A stretch of 64,000 bases of DNA, from positions 62,001 to 126,000 of the forward strand of contig NZ_JBANFI010000003.1 of assembly GCF_045055655.1 (NCBI RefSeq), read 5' to 3'. A program made the translations under genes and the position numbers. This DNA is from Marinospirillum alkalitolerans (GTDB lineage Bacteria > Pseudomonadota > Gammaproteobacteria > Pseudomonadales > Halomonadaceae). The notes beneath the pieces were generated by a model. It saw only the letters and a list, made by a program, of their open reading frames with translations, was not told where the DNA came from and did no database searches. Below, piece by piece: positions 51,338 through 61,319 of this stretch. How positions within the stretch are numbered: position 1 is the first letter of the stretch; every line of letters begins with the position of its first letter.

Positions 51338-51365
51338 AGGCTTTCCTTCTTGTCTTACGAAGCGT

Positions 51366-52166
51366 TTACCCCGCCTGCCGAAAGCGCCAGTTTGCTAGGG
51401 CAACAAATTCAGCAACAGTCAGGGTTTCAGGGCGACGACTGGGATCAATCTGCACATCGGCAAATCCAGCCTCATCCACTAGGCCCTTCAGGTTATTACG
51501 CAGGGTTTTACGGCGCTGGCCAAAGGCCTGCCGAACGGTATCCGACAGCAGCTGCAGATCTTCAGCAGGATGCTGAGGTGGTTGAGGGGTCAGGCGCACG
51601 ATGGCCGAATCGACTTTCGGGCGCGGTACAAAACACTCAGGCGGCACAATAAACAGGGATTCAACCTGACAAGCATACTGAGTCATGACGCTCAATCGCC
51701 CCCACTGGCTGGTCCCTGGTTGCGCCGCCAGTCGGTCGACCACTTCTTTTTGCAGCATAAAGTGCATATCCACTATTGAGGTACCAAAGCTCAAGAGGTG
51801 GAAGATCAAGGGGGTGGAAATATTGTAAGGGAGATTACCGATCAAACGCAGTGGCTGCTGATCATCCATCAGGCTGGTGAAATCGAACTTGAGTGCATCG
51901 GCTTCATGGACCTGAAAATTGGGTGCATTAAAAAACTTCACTCTCAGCCCAGGAATCAGATCACGATCCAGCTCAACGGCATCCAAGCGCGCGCCTGAGT
52001 CGACCAGCTGCTCGGTGATCGCGCCCATCCCAGGTCCGATCTCGACCAGATGCTCACCTTGCTGAGGACGAATCGCACGCACAATGCGACCAATCATCCC
52101 CATATCTTGTAAAAAATTCTGACCAAAACGCTTACGCGCCTGGTGACCATGCACTGCCGCAGTCAT
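51366..52166 (-). CDS. rsmA: 16S rRNA dimethyladenosine transferase RsmA (KsgA)
   Basis: 266 residues. KRFGQNFLQDMGMIGRIV start, SAM motif LVEIGPGMGAITEQLV, catalytic NLPYNIS (NLPY). Dimethylates two adjacent adenines near the 16S 3' end in late 30S assembly. Third from the end of the lptD-surA-pdxA-rsmA-apaH series. Confidence 0.98.
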   Translation of the reverse strand: MTAAVHGHQARKRFGQNFLQDMGMIGRIVRAIRPQQGEHLVEIGPGMGAITEQLVDSGARLDAVELDRDLIPGLRVKFFNAPNFQVHEADALKFDFTSLMDDQQPLRLIGNLPYNISTPLIFHLLSFGTSIVDMHFMLQKEVVDRLAAQPGTSQWGRLSVMTQYACQVESLFIVPPECFVPRPKVDSAIVRLTPQPPQHPAEDLQLLSDTVRQAFGQRRKTLRNNLKGLVDEAGFADVQIDPSRRPETLTVAEFVALANWRFRQAG

Positions 52167-52211
52167 AAAATAATCTCTGTATACAAATGAAGGCCAAGCG
52201 GACTCAGCCGC

Positions 52212-53186
52212 TTAAGCCTGAAGGTTGGCCGCATAGTCCAGTGCGGTAAGCAGGCTTCCTAAATGCGCCTGCCCAGTACCTGCTAAATCCAGTGCGGTAC
52301 CGTGATCGACTGAGGTGCGGATAATAGGGAGGCCTAGGGTGATATTGGCGGCCTGCCCAAAACCACGGTGTTTCAGAACAGGCAACCCCTGATCATGATA
52401 CATCGCCAGTACGGCATCAGCCTCAGCCAAATGCTGCTCAGTAAAGAGCGTATCCGCAGGCAGGGGGCCAATCACGCCTAAGCCTTCAGCAGCAAGGCGA
52501 GCAAGAACAGGTTCGATCACCTCGATTTCTTCCCGTCCCAGATGTCCACCTTCTCCAGCATGGGGGTTCAGGCCGCACACCAATATACGTGGATGGGCCA
52601 AACCAAAGCGCTGCTGCAAATCCTGATAAAGAATTCGGGTCACCCGCTCTACGCGCTCTGCGGTAATAGCATCGGCAACCTCGCGTAGCGGAAGATGGGT
52701 GGTCACCAAGGCCACGCGCAGATCACGCGTCGCCAGCAGCATGACCACCTGATCACAAGCACAACGCTCTTGCAGATACTCAGTATGCCCTGTAAAGGGC
52801 ATCCCCGCCTGATTAATAATGCCTTTATGAACCGGCCCTGTAACGAGCGCGGCAGCCTGCCCAGAAAGACACAAGTCGGTGGCCAAGGCCAAGCAGTCCA
52901 ACACATAGGGCGCATTACGCACATCCAGCTGTTGGGCCTGAGCAGGCGCGGCTAAAGCAACAGGCAGAACGCGCACAACACCTGGCTGATCAGCCCAATG
53001 CAGCTGATCGACACTGATTGACTGGTATTGAAAAGGCAGGGCTAAGTCTGCCGCACGCGCCTCTAAAAGTGCAGGATCAGCCACCACAACCCAGCGGCTC
53101 GACCAGCCCCTTTGCGCCAGCTGGATAATTAAATCAGGGCCGATGCCTGCAGGCTCACCCGGGGTGATCAGAATCGGAAGACTCAT
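52212..53186 (-). CDS. pdxA: 4-hydroxythreonine-4-phosphate dehydrogenase PdxA
   Basis: 324 residues. It starts PILITPGEPAGIGPDLI; metal-binding His in FTGHTEYL and LNPHAGEGGHLG, and MYHDQGLPVLK near the end. NAD-dependent step of pyridoxal phosphate synthesis. The start codon shares a base with the surA stop, showing coupling. Confidence 0.97.
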   Translation of the reverse strand: MSLPILITPGEPAGIGPDLIIQLAQRGWSSRWVVVADPALLEARAADLALPFQYQSISVDQLHWADQPGVVRVLPVALAAPAQAQQLDVRNAPYVLDCLALATDLCLSGQAAALVTGPVHKGIINQAGMPFTGHTEYLQERCACDQVVMLLATRDLRVALVTTHLPLREVADAITAERVERVTRILYQDLQQRFGLAHPRILVCGLNPHAGEGGHLGREEIEVIEPVLARLAAEGLGVIGPLPADTLFTEQHLAEADAVLAMYHDQGLPVLKHRGFGQAANITLGLPIIRTSVDHGTALDLAGTGQAHLGSLLTALDYAANLQA

Positions 53187-54496
53187 CAGCCCCTGACCTC
53201 CACCCAGGTGGTGGCACGAATTTCACGCAGCCAGCGCTCGACTTCTTCTTCAAAGCGTCGCTCAGCCAGGAGCTGACGCACCTGCTGACGACGATGACTG
53301 GCGGTCATATCGGCTTCCCGACGGGCTTCGACTTGAATCACATGCCAGCCAAAGGCGCTGCGCACAGGCTGAGAGACTTCGCCCACCGCCAGTTGCTGCA
53401 TCGCCTGTTCAAACTCAGGCACCATCTGACCGGGGCTCACCCAGCCCAATTCACCGCCGGATTGGCGACTGCCTGGATCATCTGAATACTGACGGGCGAG
53501 ATCGGCCAGTGTTTCTCCAGCCTGAATGCGTGCATGCAGGGCACGCGCTTCAGCCTGAGCCTGAGCATCATCACGCAGCGCATTCACCGCCACCAGCAGA
53601 TGACGAGCGCGTGTTTGTTGCACCAGATGCTGAGCACCACCGCGCGTTTCGAGCAGCTGGATCAAATGCACACCGCTGGGGCTACGGAAAGGACCCGCAT
53701 TCTGACCTGGACGCAAGGTGACCACTTGATCAGCGAATAAGGAGGGCAAAGCCAAGGCCGAACGCCAACCCAGATCACCACCGCGCAGCGCTTGATCTCC
53801 AGACGAGCTGGAGACCGCCAGTGTTTGGAAATCCTCACCCGCATTCAAGCGCGCCAACAGTGCTTCCGCACGAGCGAAGGTCTGACTGGTTTGCTCTGGC
53901 GTGGGGTTCTCTGGCAGCGGCAGAAGAATATGGCCAACACGGAACTCACGCCCTTCACGTTCCATGGCCTCAGGTGAGCTGAGGTAGTGATTGATCTCCT
54001 GCTCACTGACTTGAATCCGCTCACCAACACGGCGTTGACGCAATTGACCGATCAACATTTCTTGGCGTATCTGCTCGCGGAACTGAGCAAAATCTAATCC
54101 TTCGGCTTCAATCTGACGGCTAAAACTGCGCAAATCCAAGCCATTTTGCTGGGCAATACGATTGAGCGTCGCATTCAAAGTCTGGTCATCGATACGCATA
54201 CCAGCCTGACGCGCCTGCTGCAGCTGAATAGTATCCAGAATCAAGCGCTCCAATACCTGCTGTCGCAACTGATCTGCAGGTGGTGGCCTGACACCGCGGT
54301 CATTCAGCTGCAGGCGCACCTGCTCCAAGCGCTGCTCTAGCTCGCTTTCCATCACCGCTTCATTGCCGACTACGGCAACAAGGCGATCCAGAAGACGCGG
54401 CTCAGCCTGCACAGTCGTCATCACACTCAGACCCAGCAACAATCCTAGCCCCAAAGCTCGCCATCTGTTCCACTCAGCATACTGCTGCTTACCCAT
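53186..54496 (-). CDS. surA: Periplasmic chaperone/PPIase SurA
   Basis: 436 residues. A signal peptide ends near VQA-EPRLLDRLVAVVGNEAV. The N-terminal SurA domain is followed by two parvulin domains: FRVGHILLPLPENP and RARHLLVAV, each with the GGDLGW / GGELGWVSPGQMVPEF signature. Assists outer-membrane protein folding, including LptD, which is encoded directly upstream. Confidence 0.97.
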   Translation of the reverse strand: MGKQQYAEWNRWRALGLGLLLGLSVMTTVQAEPRLLDRLVAVVGNEAVMESELEQRLEQVRLQLNDRGVRPPPADQLRQQVLERLILDTIQLQQARQAGMRIDDQTLNATLNRIAQQNGLDLRSFSRQIEAEGLDFAQFREQIRQEMLIGQLRQRRVGERIQVSEQEINHYLSSPEAMEREGREFRVGHILLPLPENPTPEQTSQTFARAEALLARLNAGEDFQTLAVSSSSGDQALRGGDLGWRSALALPSLFADQVVTLRPGQNAGPFRSPSGVHLIQLLETRGGAQHLVQQTRARHLLVAVNALRDDAQAQAEARALHARIQAGETLADLARQYSDDPGSRQSGGELGWVSPGQMVPEFEQAMQQLAVGEVSQPVRSAFGWHVIQVEARREADMTASHRRQQVRQLLAERRFEEEVERWLREIRATTWVEVRG

Positions 54497-54607
54497 AGTT
54501 ACTGCCCCTTATTCATGCGCTCTTTAATTGGCATCAAGCTCTTGTCTACTGCAAAATTTCTTGTCTACTGCAAAATAGGTGGCCCCTGATTGCGACCCTG
54601 CAAGCAG

Positions 54608-57193
54608 TCACTGGCGATCGGTGTACCCTGGGATTTCAGTACCCAGCAACTCGCGTGTGGATCCACCCGCACCGGCTCCACCCAAGCCTTTAAATTCAAA
54701 ACGAATAAACACACCACGATCACGGTTCCGTGCTGGAAAGGCATCTAATTCAGCATCAAAACCAGGTGCTTCATTCACATTGGTCATCCAGTTGCGCCAT
54801 ACCAGTTGTACCTGCCAACAGCAGGAGTTGTACTCTAAACCTGCTAGGCTTTCGGTGCGCTCATCACGCTTCCAGTCGTAGCCGAGTTTAGCAAAAAAAC
54901 GCCACTGTTCATCTAAGACATATAAACCCGACACCGCATACTGCTCTTCTGCACGATCACGATAGCTCCAGCCACTGTGATCCAGATCCTCAGAGGTTGG
55001 ATTGCGACCTCGCAGCCCCTGCGCATAGTTGGAGGTGTAAGTGTGCATGAAGTTCAGCTGATGCCCTTCGGGCCGACTGTAGCTTAAACGCGTTGCGCTA
55101 CGATCTGTCACCCCCAGCTGCTCATCCCACAAAAGCTGGGTGTTGAAACGCCAAGCCGTGGTGATATTCCAGCTCAATTGGGCAGCATAGTTAGAGGCGC
55201 GGCGCACCTGATCATAGGGGCGCTCATCAACCGGCAGATTCTCAAAACGTGGCTCTTCATCTGGATGCAGATAACTCAAAGCAATACGCCGATCGTCGAG
55301 ATAAAACTCTCGCGCCAGCGAAAGGCTGCCCACCTCACGCCCAGCCTCTTGGCTAATCAAGCGCTGGGTCACACCCAGTGTCACCTTCTGGATATCGGCT
55401 AGACGATCGCGGCCTGTGCTGCGCTCGGCACGAAAGAGCTGGTTGAAATCAAATTCACTGAGTGCAGAATCAAACGCCGTTGGAATCTGGTACTGCTCGA
55501 CAAAAGGAATATAAGCCGCAAAGAGGCGTGGCTCTAAGGTCTGCCGATAACGCCAGCCGAAGAGGTCATCTTGACGCTCTAAATACAACCCCAAATCCAG
55601 GCTTGCCAGCGGCACCAGCATATCCGGCTCAGTCTCTATCCAGTCTTGCTGCGCAGATGTTTGATGCTCGCTCCAGTAGGGATCAAGCCAATAGTGGTTA
55701 TAGCGCACAGCCGCACGTGGACGAATATAAGCCCAAGGCCAGCGCCATTCTTGCGTCACGCTGGGCTCTAAATGCAGCCGCCATGCACGCGCGGCGCCCC
55801 AATGGCTGGCATACCAGCCCTCAGATTCACCGGGCAAGGGACGCAGTGTAGGATGGATCCGTCCAGGCTCGCTGACCTGCTCATCAAACAACTGATCAAA
55901 ACGCGTCAGCTCACTGAGCCAGTTCAACTGCCAACCACCGCCAAGAGCCAGGTGGGTGCGAGCTTCGAGCTGAGGCAGACGAAAATAATCCTGTTTGCCA
56001 GCCTCACGTCCGGCGCGCCAATCCCAGAGTGTATAGTGTGCATCACGGCTGACGCTGAGTTTTTGATAGCCCTGTACATTGGCCGTCAACTGCCAGGCCC
56101 GCCAGCGATAATCCACACGCACCTGCTGTAAAAGATCATCAGCTTCATCTTCACCAAAGCGGCCGCGTGCCAGGTCTTCAAAATAGCGCCCATCACTGAC
56201 CTGATCGAGATGCAGCTGATAGCGCAGCGGCTGGCCCGGCCAATGACCATGATGATGCCAAGAAAAATGCCAGCGATCTTGCTCGGCTAACTCATCATCG
56301 GCCAGCCGCGCATAAAACAATAAGCCCTGATCACTGGCTTGTAGATAGCGTGCCTCCAAACCCCACATGCTGCCGCGCTTCTCGATATAACGTGGGTAAA
56401 AAGTCAGATCATAGTTGGGTGCCAGATTCCAGTAGATCGGCTGTGCAAGATCTAGGCCTGTCGAGCTAGAGTAGGCCAGAGAGGGCGTCAGCAAACCTGT
56501 ATGGCGACGATCATCGATCGGAAAGCGCAAATAGGGCCAGTAAAAAACCGGCACGCGCTGAATCTCCATACGCACATGCCAGGCATCCCCAAAACCGCTC
56601 TCTTGATTCAGCACCAACCGCTGGGCCACCACACGCCACGCCTGATCATCAGGAGCGCAGGTGGTCAGACGCGATTGATGCAGCACCACACGGCCATCGG
56701 GCAGCTGCTCGAGCTGCCAAGCGGCACCGCGCAAACGCTGGTCATGCACCACAAAATGCGCCTGTTCAAGGCGAAGGTACTCATCATGAAGCTGATACAG
56801 ACCCCGCTCGCCACGCAGCAGCAGATTGTTTTGGCGCACCTCCAGCTGTCCTTCAAGCTGGGCTTGCGTCCTTTCTGCATTTAAATGTGCACGATCGGCC
56901 AGAAGATACAGTGGTCCTTGGCGTAGACGCACCTGCCCCAGCAGATCCACACCACCTGATGGCGAATAGCCTGCTTGATCCGCTTCGGCAAACAAGCGCG
57001 CCTGATCAATCGGCAGATGAGGCTCCGGCAGATCAAGAAGCGGGGAAACATACTCACCCCAGCAGACACCGCTCGGTGATGCAAAGGGCTGCCAATCAAG
57101 CTGATGGGCGGGCAGATCCGCAGGAATACGCGCTTGCGCTAAGCTGGCACCCAGCACCCAGCCACCCAGCACATAACAACTGAGCCGCGCCAC
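54608..57193 (-). CDS. lptD: LPS-assembly outer membrane protein LptD
   Basis: About 861 residues from a GTG at 57191-57193, which gives a signal peptide ARLSCYVLGGWVLGASLAQA; the frame stays open to an ATG at 57397, but that extension has no signal peptide and would begin upstream of the likely TATAAT box at about 57330. The N-terminal OstA-like jellyroll runs from about residue 50 and the 26-strand barrel makes up the rest. Cysteines for the paired disulfides are present (GVCWGEY, LTTCAPDD and adjacent Cys-Cys in YNSCCWQV). Inserts LPS into the outer leaflet with LptE. The start remains uncertain. Confidence 0.9.
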   Translation of the reverse strand: MARLSCYVLGGWVLGASLAQARIPADLPAHQLDWQPFASPSGVCWGEYVSPLLDLPEPHLPIDQARLFAEADQAGYSPSGGVDLLGQVRLRQGPLYLLADRAHLNAERTQAQLEGQLEVRQNNLLLRGERGLYQLHDEYLRLEQAHFVVHDQRLRGAAWQLEQLPDGRVVLHQSRLTTCAPDDQAWRVVAQRLVLNQESGFGDAWHVRMEIQRVPVFYWPYLRFPIDDRRHTGLLTPSLAYSSSTGLDLAQPIYWNLAPNYDLTFYPRYIEKRGSMWGLEARYLQASDQGLLFYARLADDELAEQDRWHFSWHHHGHWPGQPLRYQLHLDQVSDGRYFEDLARGRFGEDEADDLLQQVRVDYRWRAWQLTANVQGYQKLSVSRDAHYTLWDWRAGREAGKQDYFRLPQLEARTHLALGGGWQLNWLSELTRFDQLFDEQVSEPGRIHPTLRPLPGESEGWYASHWGAARAWRLHLEPSVTQEWRWPWAYIRPRAAVRYNHYWLDPYWSEHQTSAQQDWIETEPDMLVPLASLDLGLYLERQDDLFGWRYRQTLEPRLFAAYIPFVEQYQIPTAFDSALSEFDFNQLFRAERSTGRDRLADIQKVTLGVTQRLISQEAGREVGSLSLAREFYLDDRRIALSYLHPDEEPRFENLPVDERPYDQVRRASNYAAQLSWNITTAWRFNTQLLWDEQLGVTDRSATRLSYSRPEGHQLNFMHTYTSNYAQGLRGRNPTSEDLDHSGWSYRDRAEEQYAVSGLYVLDEQWRFFAKLGYDWKRDERTESLAGLEYNSCCWQVQLVWRNWMTNVNEAPGFDAELDAFPARNRDRGVFIRFEFKGLGGAGAGGSTRELLGTEIPGYTDRQ

Positions 57194-57329
57194 GCGCCTT
57201 GCGCTTGGAAAGAAGGACAAGAAAGAAAGACAGCGAGCTTGCAACAAGGACAGCCCCCACAAAACTGGTTCTGACTGAATACGCCCACTCTTGATCGAGG
57301 CCAGATGACGCCAGCAGAGAAAAACAAGT

Positions 57330-57361
57330 ATTATAGCGGCTTCGCACTTGGCACTGCCAAG
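57330..57361. promoter_or_regulatory. Palindrome and -10 box between lptD and amgK
   Basis: A perfect TATAAT on the minus strand (57330-57335) lies beside CTTGGCACTGCCAAG (57347-57361), a perfect 15-bp palindrome centred on one base. The palindrome overlaps the -35 area of lptD and precedes amgK, so a shared regulator is possible. Confidence 0.4.
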
Positions 57362-57395
57362 GTTTTTCTCTGCTTGCACAAGGGCTTTCACCATC

Positions 57396-58466
57396 ATGCA
57401 TTCGTCGGCTTCTCCTCTGGCTTATGACCCTATCGCCCAGGAGGCTGCCGCAGCCTCTGATCCGGCTGCCACGCGTGAGCAACAACTGAAGGCCTGGCTG
57501 ATCAGTATCGATCCCACGCCCTGCCAACTCAGCCAAGTGGCGGGCGATGCCAGCTTTCGGCGTTACTTTCGCGCGCGCTGGCCAGATCGCCAGGCCATCA
57601 TCATGGATGCGCCGCCAGAAAAAGAATCCTGCGCCAGCTTTGTTGATCTGTGTCGCCAATGGCGAGCAGTGGGTGTAGCCGTCCCTGCTTTACTGGCTGA
57701 AGATCAGACCCAAGGCTTTTTACTGCTGGAGGATTTTGGTGATCAGCAGCTGATGCAAGCCGTCATGACCCAACCCTGTGCACAGAGCCAAGCTTACTAT
57801 CAGGCCGCTTTGCGCCAGTTGGTGCATCTACAAACCGCCACCTCAGCCACCAAGCTGCCACACTATTCAACCGCTCTTCTTGAGCAAGAGATGCATCTAT
57901 TCGATCACTGGTTTTTAGACACCTGGCTGGGTATCGACACCCGCCCCGCTGGCTGGGCAGATTGGAAGCAGCAACTGATTGTTCAGGCACTGGCCCAACC
58001 TCAGGTCACTGTGCACCGTGATTATCATTCACGCAATCTGATGTGCCTAGATCACCCCACACCCACACTCGGCCTGCTCGATTTCCAAGATGCGGTCTGC
58101 GGCCCCATCACCTATGATCTGGTGTCGCTGCTCAAGGATGCTTATTTAGATTGGCCTGCGGCTCAGCAAGCCCAGTGGCTCGCCGATTTCCAGCAGCAGC
58201 ACCCCCAATTACAACAGCAAGATCCAGCACAGTTCGTGCAGTGGTATGACTGGATGGGGATGCAACGCCATCTTAAGGTCGCGGGTATCTTTGTGCGTCT
58301 GGCCCTGCGTGATGGAAAAAGTGCCTATTTGCAGGATTTACCACTGACCTTCCAGCATCTTCTTCAAGCACTCAAGAAATACCCACAACTGGCCGTTATA
58401 GAGCAGTGGTTTCGTGAGCAGCTGGCACCGCGTCTTGATGCCAAGCTCGATCGGCTCACCCAGTGA
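57396..58466 (+). CDS. amgK: N-acetylmuramate/N-acetylglucosamine kinase AmgK
   Basis: 356 residues from the ATG at 57396. Aminoglycoside-phosphotransferase-like kinase: VAGDASFRRYFRAR (nucleotide loop), LLLEDFGDQQLM, the catalytic loop VHRDYHSRNLM and the metal-binding GLLDFQDAVCGP. Phosphorylates the anomeric carbon of MurNAc/GlcNAc in peptidoglycan recycling. Followed by murU, the next enzyme of that salvage route, and divergent from lptD as in pseudomonads. Confidence 0.93.
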   Translation: MHSSASPLAYDPIAQEAAAASDPAATREQQLKAWLISIDPTPCQLSQVAGDASFRRYFRARWPDRQAIIMDAPPEKESCASFVDLCRQWRAVGVAVPALLAEDQTQGFLLLEDFGDQQLMQAVMTQPCAQSQAYYQAALRQLVHLQTATSATKLPHYSTALLEQEMHLFDHWFLDTWLGIDTRPAGWADWKQQLIVQALAQPQVTVHRDYHSRNLMCLDHPTPTLGLLDFQDAVCGPITYDLVSLLKDAYLDWPAAQQAQWLADFQQQHPQLQQQDPAQFVQWYDWMGMQRHLKVAGIFVRLALRDGKSAYLQDLPLTFQHLLQALKKYPQLAVIEQWFREQLAPRLDAKLDRLTQ

Positions 58467-58524
58467 CAGGATCAGACTGAGGCAAGTCAGCCACCTTTTA
58501 TGTTCAGGAGTTGAATCTATCCAG

Positions 58525-59208
58525 ATGATCAGGCAAGCGATGATTTTTGCAGCAGGCGAAGGCAGGCGGATGCGCCCGCTGACACTCGATTGCCCCAAGC
58601 CCCTGCTGAGCGTCGCCGGGCGTCCTCTGCTGGCCTGGCATTTGGATCGCCTGGTTGCGGCTGGCATACAGCGCGTGGTCATCAACCTGCATTACCTCGC
58701 TGATCAGCTGCGCCAGTGGGTCAAACAATCCGCCCCAGTTGAGCTAGAGATCATCTTTTCAGAAGAGGCTCAGCTTCTTGAAACAGGTGGCGGCCTGCTG
58801 CAGGCCCTCCCACTGCTTGATCCCGCCCCCTTCTGGTTGATCAATGGCGATATTTGGCTCGACAGCCTGCCGAGCGCACCGCAACTAGAAGCAGAGGAGC
58901 TGGGTCGGCTCTGGCTGGTGCCTAACCCACCCCATCATCCTGATGGCGATTTTGTGCTGCAAGACACAGGGCAGCGCGCCACCTTTTCTGGATGCAGCCT
59001 GCTCAAACCAGAGCTGCTCAGCACAGCGCAACGAGTAGCCACCTTTGGTGAGCCACGAACAGGGGCTTTTAAGCTCGCCCCCTTGCTGCACAAGGCGCTT
59101 GAACAAGGGCGACTCAGCACTGCACTTTACACCCAAGGCTGGATGGATGTCGGCACACCTGAGCGGCTAGAAGCACTGCACACACACTTGACGGGGGCCG
59201 CACGATGA
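58525..59208 (+). CDS. murU: N-acetylmuramate-1-phosphate uridylyltransferase MurU
   Basis: About 227 residues. Nucleotidyltransferase loop MIFAAGEGRRMRPLTLDCPKPLL, then ETGGGLLQALPLL and WLINGDIWLD; C-terminal GWMDVGTPERL. Forms UDP-MurNAc from the AmgK product and so bypasses the fosfomycin-sensitive MurA step. A start at 58540 is also possible. The stop overlaps djlA by 4 bp. Confidence 0.93.
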   Translation: MIRQAMIFAAGEGRRMRPLTLDCPKPLLSVAGRPLLAWHLDRLVAAGIQRVVINLHYLADQLRQWVKQSAPVELEIIFSEEAQLLETGGGLLQALPLLDPAPFWLINGDIWLDSLPSAPQLEAEELGRLWLVPNPPHHPDGDFVLQDTGQRATFSGCSLLKPELLSTAQRVATFGEPRTGAFKLAPLLHKALEQGRLSTALYTQGWMDVGTPERLEALHTHLTGAAR

Positions 59209-60047
59209 AATGGCGCTGGCCTCACTTTGCAGGCAAGGCGGGCGGAGCGTGCATCGGCTTTTTGCTTGGAGGCTGGATCGGCTTTGCGCTGGGGATCATT
59301 CTCGGACATAGCTTTGACTACCATCGTGAACACCTCTGGGCGCGTTTGCCACGTCTCAGATTTGGCTCTCCTTTTAAAATCGCGCAACCAGCAGAGCAGG
59401 TGTATCGCCACGCTCTGTTTGTTTGCCTTGGCCATATTGCCAAGCAGGATGGCCGGGTCAGCCCACAAGAAATCGCCGCTGCTGAAGGCATTTTTAAGCA
59501 ACTGAAACTCAAACCCAAAGCGCGCCAAGAGGCCATTCAGCTGTTCAATGAAGGCAAGATGCCCAATAGCCAGATTGAAGGTCGCCTCACGCTCTTCAGC
59601 CAGCGCTACCGCTCCAATAAAGCCAAGCGACTTGAACTCCTTGATCATCTGCTGACGATCAGCTACGCCAAGGGTGGCCCGCATCCGGCCCAGATCGCAC
59701 GACTCAAGGCCCTGCTGCCCATCCTCCAGCTCAGCCTGGTGGAACTCGAACGCTTACAAAGACGCCGCGATCAACAGCAGCAACGCCAGCAGCATAAGCA
59801 ATACAACCGCCAAGGGCAGGCCACGCAAGAAAAAGCGGGGTTACTGGCGGCCTATCATGAGCTGGGCCTCAATAGCACGGCCTCTGATGAGGAGATCAAG
59901 CTCGCCTATCGCCGCCTGATGAGCCAACATCATCCAGATAAGCTCGTGGCCCAGGGCCTGACCGATCGCGCATTGGAAAAGGCCACAGAAAAAACCCAGG
60001 ACATCCAGCAGGCTTATGCCTTATTAAAAAAAGTGCGACAACTTTGA
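59205..60047 (+). CDS. djlA: Co-chaperone DjlA
   Basis: 280 residues. One N-terminal membrane segment rich in Gly (GGACIGFLLGGWIGFALGIIL), a TerB-like central domain (FVCLGHIAKQDGRVSPQEI) and a C-terminal J domain with LAYRRLMSQHHPDK (HPD motif). Membrane-anchored partner of DnaK. Often adjacent to lptD in gammaproteobacteria. Confidence 0.95.
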   Translation: MKWRWPHFAGKAGGACIGFLLGGWIGFALGIILGHSFDYHREHLWARLPRLRFGSPFKIAQPAEQVYRHALFVCLGHIAKQDGRVSPQEIAAAEGIFKQLKLKPKARQEAIQLFNEGKMPNSQIEGRLTLFSQRYRSNKAKRLELLDHLLTISYAKGGPHPAQIARLKALLPILQLSLVELERLQRRRDQQQQRQQHKQYNRQGQATQEKAGLLAAYHELGLNSTASDEEIKLAYRRLMSQHHPDKLVAQGLTDRALEKATEKTQDIQQAYALLKKVRQL

Positions 60048-60137
60048 ATTACACGAATAGGCTTTTCTTCTGAGCCTAATCGACTCAGAATCCAACTTAT
60101 TGATTGAATGCTTGATGCTCTACAGGGAGTCACTGAC

Positions 60138-61154
60138 GTGCCGCATTTATTGCCCTCTTTTTTTCGACCTCTCGCCAGAACACTGGCTGTGCTGCTGAGC
60201 CTGCTATTGACTAGCCCCAGCTGGGCCAACCCCCTTTTTGGTGCTGATGAAGAGGACAGCGCAGAACCCCCTAGAGAGCGCCAACACTTGGATGAGTATC
60301 AACAGCTCTTACAAGCCCTGCGCCAAGAGCTACGCGGCACAGATCTATTGGAGCTACCTCTGCCAAGCGACAGCGATACTCCAGCACGCTTTCTGACCCT
60401 GCATATCGAAGCCCTTTCAGATCAGCCCAAAGGCCAGGTGATTTTGCTGCCTGCCGATGGCTATCACCCAGACTGGCCACGCGGCATTGCCCCACTGCGA
60501 CGCCAGCTCCCTGAATATGGCTGGCATAGCTATGCACTGAGCCTGCCCCTCTATCAGGCCTCCAGCCTGCCCGAACGCACGCTCCCCCCTGGCCCCCTGC
60601 TGATGCGTTTGGATCAACTCGTCACCGAGACCAGCACAGAAACAGAGCAGGCGAATAACGATCCTTTTGCGCCAGTTGAAGAAGAAAGCACTCGCCCCCC
60701 AGCCGAACGCCCAGACCCTTCAGCACAACTGGCACAACAACGCGAGCAAGTCGAAGCGCGCCTCCGGGCTGTGCTGAGTGAATCCGGCACACGAGGACGC
60801 ACAGTGCTGGTCTTGCAGGGCCAGAGTGTTTTTTGGCTCCAGCCTTGGCTCGAATCTGGCGGTCTGCCACGCAATGCGGCCTTGATTCTGTTACAAGTTG
60901 AGGTTCCCGCTGGGGCCGATGCTGCCAGTCTCCGTCAAACACTGGCGGGCCTGACGCGCACCCCGCTGCTTGATCTTTATGATCCGCGCCATGCTGAGCA
61001 ACAGGCTTGGGCTGCAGAGCGCCAGGCCATCTATCGCCGTCTGGGCTATGCGCGCGCCACACAACTGCCGATTCACTTTGAATTTGGCCGCCGCGCGGAA
61101 ACCACCGACCATTGGATTGCCCAGCGTGTCGAAGGCTGGCTACGTAGCCTCTAA
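60138..61154 (+). CDS. DUF3530 family periplasmic protein
   Basis: 338 residues from a GTG at 60138 with AGGGAG 8 nt upstream; an ATG at 60108 lacks such a site. Signal peptide ending LTSPSWA. An alpha/beta-hydrolase-like body: VILLPADGYHPDWPRGIAPLRRQLPEYGWHSYALSLP, as in DUF3530 proteins, with VLVLQGQSVFWLQPWLES later (nucleophile elbow unclear). The middle (about 175-225) is acidic and Pro-rich. Function unknown. Confidence 0.75.
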   Translation: MPHLLPSFFRPLARTLAVLLSLLLTSPSWANPLFGADEEDSAEPPRERQHLDEYQQLLQALRQELRGTDLLELPLPSDSDTPARFLTLHIEALSDQPKGQVILLPADGYHPDWPRGIAPLRRQLPEYGWHSYALSLPLYQASSLPERTLPPGPLLMRLDQLVTETSTETEQANNDPFAPVEEESTRPPAERPDPSAQLAQQREQVEARLRAVLSESGTRGRTVLVLQGQSVFWLQPWLESGGLPRNAALILLQVEVPAGADAASLRQTLAGLTRTPLLDLYDPRHAEQQAWAAERQAIYRRLGYARATQLPIHFEFGRRAETTDHWIAQRVEGWLRSL

Positions 61155-61319
61155 GCCCAGAGACTCGCGACACATCACTGAAGCGCGTTTGTAAAAAATA
61201 GAGCAGAAACCATCTTGAAGGCGGCCTGAGAAGTGAAGCTGTGATCGATCACTTGCTGAGGCTGTCTTAGGCGTGAAGTTTTGTTAAGATGGCGCTCTTT
61301 ATCATCAACGGATTCTGTT

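Noticed and set aside
57441..57460. GCCTCTGATC match to the repeat ends inside amgK
   Set aside because: It lies in conserved reading frame without a partner end or borders; likewise a match inside djlA near 59880. Treated as chance.
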